This document shows positions 61,901-64,000 of a stretch of 64,000 bases of DNA, piece after piece. The notes under the pieces are model-generated. The model was not told the origin of the DNA, did no database searches, and worked only from the letters and a program-made list of their open reading frames with translations. The DNA is from Mesocentrotus franciscanus (taxonomy: Eukaryota > Echinodermata > Echinoidea > Camarodonta > Strongylocentrotidae). The translations under genes were made by a program, and so were the position numbers. The DNA is taken from the NCBI GenBank assembly GCA_037976565.1, contig CP137679.1, forward strand, positions 7,671,973 to 7,735,972, given 5' to 3'. Position 1 is the stretch's first letter. Each line of letters opens with the position of its first letter.

Positions 61901-62278
61901 CCGACTCGCTCATTAACTTGTTTTTGCTCATTAAAAAAAATTATTAAAAATAAATCTGAGCACCATTTTCCAAAACCAAGTTATATTTGGGCTTTTTAGA
62001 TTTTTGTCTATCTAATCAGCTCAACTTTTCAGTGGAGTGGACTTGTACTTTAAGAGAACGTGATGAAGTATAATATTATTACTTGATAATAAGCCCACTG
62101 TATAAAAGAGACCAAGCGCGATTCCCAGATCAGCCGAATCCATCTGAATGCACTGTGAGAGGTGTCCAAAGAGGATTCCCATGGCCTTGACAAGACCAAT
62201 CTTGGAACAGGACTCCATGATCAGGATCAAGACTACTGGAAAACAAGGAGACCGCACTATGCTGCTACACCAAACCAT
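52821..62278 (-). CDS. SLC16-like monocarboxylate transporter (MFS), 4 exons
   Basis: Exons 62278-62083, 57273-57130, 56303-55320 and 52957-52821 join in phase 1 at every junction and give 486 residues, the usual SLC16 length. The family moves monocarboxylates or related small molecules across membranes with 12 helices; the substrate here is unknown. Visible: TM1-2 around LVKAMGILFGH; TM5-6 with AYDWRGVLLILGGLMLN (WRG 167-169); a long charged loop of about 100 residues (190-288) between TM6 and TM7, typical of SLC16; Arg348 in GNLSIRL, the site of the TM8 arginine; and TM11-12 GGYLSGGFVADKF. The start ATG has an excellent context (A at -3, G at +4). The conserved PDGGWGW-type motif before TM1 is not recognisable, so an extra upstream exon cannot be excluded. 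Confidence 0.93.
53425..54920 (+). repeat. Three tandem copies of a unit of about 500 bp
   Basis: AACATGGATCGTCGG starts copies at 53425, 53931 and 54425 (periods 506 and 494). Copies two and three are closest. All lie in intron 3 of the transporter. Confidence 0.93.
55320..56303 (-). CDS. Monocarboxylate transporter exon 3 (TM4-TM11)
   Basis: 984 bases, acceptor ATCACAG, donor TCAG|GTATGA. It encodes TM4 to TM6 (GAGENF-like turn, then WRGVLLILGG), the long polar loop and TM7 to TM11, ending FFLGGYLSG. The open frame runs past the donor to a nearby stop, but the tail after the donor has no MFS character and exon 4 supplies the expected continuation. Confidence 0.94.
56304..57129. other. Transporter intron 2
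   Basis: Contains an AAAAC-rich tract (56347-56410), an inverted pair TTTTGACAAGnTCTCGTG (56737-56765, reverse 57056-57090), and a GC-rich patch 56946-57045. No exon. Confidence 0.5.
57130..57273 (-). CDS. Monocarboxylate transporter exon 2 (TM2-TM4)
   Basis: 144 bases, acceptor TTTTTCAG, donor TCTG|GTAAGA, phase 1 at both ends. It encodes TPFVISVITRTSHPRLLLIF, then GSGPIIIASRAT and LFIALAISG. This is the stretch from the end of TM2 through TM3 into TM4, with the HPRLL basic turn. Confidence 0.92.
58115..58790 (-). repeat. Degenerate AAGTGCCCCTTTT array
   Basis: About 20 loosely periodic words of the type AAAAGGGGCACTTATnAGA, spaced about 25-40 bp. It ends CACTTTGGGTACTTC. The same array runs the other way at 63308-63610. 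Confidence 0.8.
59565..60025 (+). repeat. Dispersed repeat, short version of the 17.7-19.0 kb repeat
   Basis: Same flanks (AAATTATACTTTATGCG; GATGCGGATTTTTG ... ATTACGCCACTG) with a single GACCTGCCAGAGTCACAATA unit in place of the tandem array. Confidence 0.85.
60215..60650. repeat. TTC/TTTC-rich low-complexity tract
   Basis: Long pyrimidine-rich run (60360-60640) after a purine-rich one (60205-60330). The Phe/Ser-rich and Lys/Glu-rich frames are artefacts. Confidence 0.8.
61330..61440 (-). mobile_element. tRNA-headed SINE fragment
   Basis: Minus strand: GGTTACGGGTTCGATCCTTG (B box) after GCTCTTGACTCTCATAC. Confidence 0.55.
61482..62053. mobile_element. DNA element with TTAAAG...CAAGTCCACTCC ends, holding a nested MITE
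   Basis: The left end TTAAAGCCCAAGTCCACTCC and right end in reverse TTAAAGTACAAGTCCACTCC are close copies, as in the 2067-2847 element. The MITE at 61688-61866 lies inside. The right end is 30 bases from the donor of transporter exon 1. Confidence 0.82.
61688..61866. mobile_element. Palindromic MITE, TTTTCGTAATGTAA family, copy C
   Basis: The arms CACTTCACAAAGACGTATGC and TATCAGGTGAATGAAATAG pair almost perfectly around a short AATGAAACAC loop, the tightest hairpin of the three copies. Confidence 0.88.
62083..62278 (-). CDS. Monocarboxylate transporter exon 1 (TM1-TM2)
   Basis: ATG in GAAGATGG context; 65 codons plus one base; donor TCAA|GTAATA. It encodes MVWCSSIVRSPCFPVVLIL, then KIGLVKAMGILFGHL and LGIALGLFYTVGLLS. 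In-frame sequence upstream of the ATG stays open to a TAA near 62354, without another ATG. Confidence 0.85.
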
Positions 62279-62914
62279 CTTCAGAGGCGTTACTTTAAGT
62301 ATCCTGAATAATTCCAGACACACTGATAAAGTCTGTGATCTACGGATCACGTGTTAAACAACAGGAAGAGTCGTGCACTATTAAGAGCTGATTCAGGAGG
62401 GTCAACTGTTATAACACTCTGCAAGCATCCCCAATCAAGATGTACTTAACGTCGTTGATTTTACGCTGGTTAGCACACGCAAAACATCACAATCAGGAAG
62501 AATATACTTGTAATTTTAATTAAATCCAAATTTATAGGTTAAAAAAAAGGTCGGCAAATTAACATTCAACATTGCTCAATGGTCATGCATGGTTAACAAA
62601 CTGACAACATTCGAATCAAGAAGAAAAAAAGATCAGAATTGGCAGCAGAACATTTCCTCAAATTAGAATTCAATGTGCACAGACGAAAGAACTCAGAGCC
62701 CAATTCGAAGATCATCGTATTGAAGCTTTTCTGTTATGCTCGAGTAGCGGGATATAATTAAAACGGTGTAGCTCGATCACCTCAGTGGTTAGTCAACAAT
62801 CGTTTTTGACAATGTACTGGTAAAAAAAAAAAACACGAATCAAAAGTGGCCATGGATAATAATAATAATTATAATAACATCAGGCTTTACCAACACGCTT
62901 CATAAGCACTGTTT

Positions 62915-62947
<33 letters not shown>

Positions 62948-63307
62948 GCGGTTATAGTACCTTTTAAATGAGTAACATGTAATAAACTTCTAGGTATTTG
63001 ATATTTGACTTTTCATCCATTTATACAATTGTATTACAGTTTGTTTGTAATTGGCTTTTCTACATGTAAAATTTCAAATTTGTTTGTTTATTCTGTGTAC
63101 CCAAGCAGTGTTTTTCATAGGTTTGAACCTTACACATCTTATGCATGTGAAATGATGCAGTGGACAAGTGAACAGAGAGATCTTAGATAGTGAGACAAGA
63201 TGTTAGTAGGCTGTTTAAAATAATGTTAGGTTATCCTGTCGATTGAAACTATGTCCTTTGAAAGCTTAGATAAATTGGATTACTTAAACACAGTGCCCAC
63301 GCATTTT
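62279..63307. other. Stretch upstream of the transporter start
   Basis: No further exon was recognised. ATT microsatellite at 62915-62945. The transporter promoter should lie just right of 62278. Confidence 0.4.
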
Positions 63308-63610
63308 CGAGTACCCCAAAAGTACCCCTTTATTATTTCGGGAAAATGCCCTTTTACTTCAGATAAGTGTCCCTCCCCCTTTTTATAAGTTCATTTTTTC
63401 ACCTCTGATGAGTGCCCCTTTTACATAGGAAGGGTGTCCTTTTTTTAAAACTTCAGGTGAGTGCCCTTTTTTCTTTCTAACAAGTGCCCCTTTTCACCTC
63501 TGACAAGTTTCCCTATTCTTATTTAATAGGTGCCCTTTTTACTTTGACAAGTGCACTTTTGTAATAAATGCACCCATTTCTTTCTTATAAGTGAGCCTTT
63601 CATGTGCGAG
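63308..63610 (+). repeat. Degenerate AAGTGCCCCTTTT array, second copy
   Basis: Starts GAGTACCCCAAAAGTACCCC and runs through about ten AAGTGCCCCTTTT words separated by CACCTCTGA-like spacers. Reverse of the 58-kb array. Confidence 0.82.
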
Positions 63611-63659
63611 AAGTGCTCCTGTATATTTATAATAAATATTTATAAAAAAACAAAGAACA

Positions 63660-64000
63660 TAAGCAGAGGCGGCGATTTCTTTTCATGACCGGGGGGGGGG
63701 GCGAAATGCGAGGGACGAGGGAGCATAGTGAATGAGAGGGGCGAAGGTGACGGAAGTGACTACCCCCTCACATGTTTTTGAAGTTTTTTGTATTAAAAGA
63801 GCAAGCGGAATATTCATTTGTGTAGCACTGATCTATTTCTATAACTCTTAATCTTGTAAACATACGGTGTAAACTGTGCTTACGTGATACCAACGGAATA
63901 CAGATTTTCTACAATATTTACTTGTACATTTTGAAGGATATTATGCGAGGAGCGTAGCGACCGAGCGAGAAGATTTGTGCATTTTTATTGGTCTAAACGC
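63660..64000. repeat. Dispersed G-run / GAGGAGCGTAGCGACCGAG repeat
   Basis: GAGGCGGCGATTT with a G-run, then GAGGGACGAGGGAGCATAG. ATGCGAGGAGCGTAGCGACC at 63941 matches 48738. The window ends inside. Confidence 0.6.

Overview
This is animal genomic DNA: AT-rich, with split genes, tRNA-headed SINEs, non-LTR retrotransposons, many palindromic DNA transposons and long simple repeats. The mix of repeats and the frequent word AGGCCTA suggest a marine deuterostome invertebrate, most likely an echinoderm such as a sea urchin. That assignment is an inference from style; no species marker is visible.

Two multi-exon genes can be rebuilt in full, both on the minus strand. The first (30947 down to 10674, 12 exons, about 595 residues) encodes a flavin-dependent amine oxidase of the monoamine oxidase superfamily. 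It has a 110-residue N-terminal extension, no C-terminal membrane anchor, a tyrosine where classical MAOs bind FAD covalently through cysteine, one GC-AG intron, and a one-base deletion in exon 5 that breaks the frame in this copy. The second (62278 down to 52821, 4 exons, 486 residues) encodes an SLC16-type monocarboxylate transporter of the major facilitator superfamily. Its frame is intact.

Between them lie smaller coding hints: a plus-strand first exon at 41117 resembling the N terminus of the KIAA1958-like (Crypton-derived) family, and unassigned minus-strand exons at 46698-46627, 46531-46394 and 43983-43924.

Most of the rest is transposon-derived and heavily nested. A plus-strand CR1/L2-like retrotransposon (about 33.93-37.9 kb) carries a 529-bp TTAA-flanked insertion. 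A minus-strand non-LTR element (about 52.69-47.55 kb) is split by a 3055-bp TTAA-flanked insertion and by a 187-bp element with an 8-bp target duplication. In each case, removing the insert plus one target copy brings the flanking reading frame back together. Three palindromic elements (28.6-29.2, 38.27-40.38 and 57.6-61.3 kb) have arms made of degenerate copies of one short word, different for each element. There is also a palindromic MITE family with three copies, tandem duplications (218 bp, about 500 bp x3, about 207 bp x2.5, about 154 bp x2), at least seven tRNA-headed SINE copies and many GA/CT, CAT and AATC tracts.

The two genes show no sign of joint regulation. No bacterial-style operon, CRISPR array, rRNA gene or functional tRNA gene was seen.
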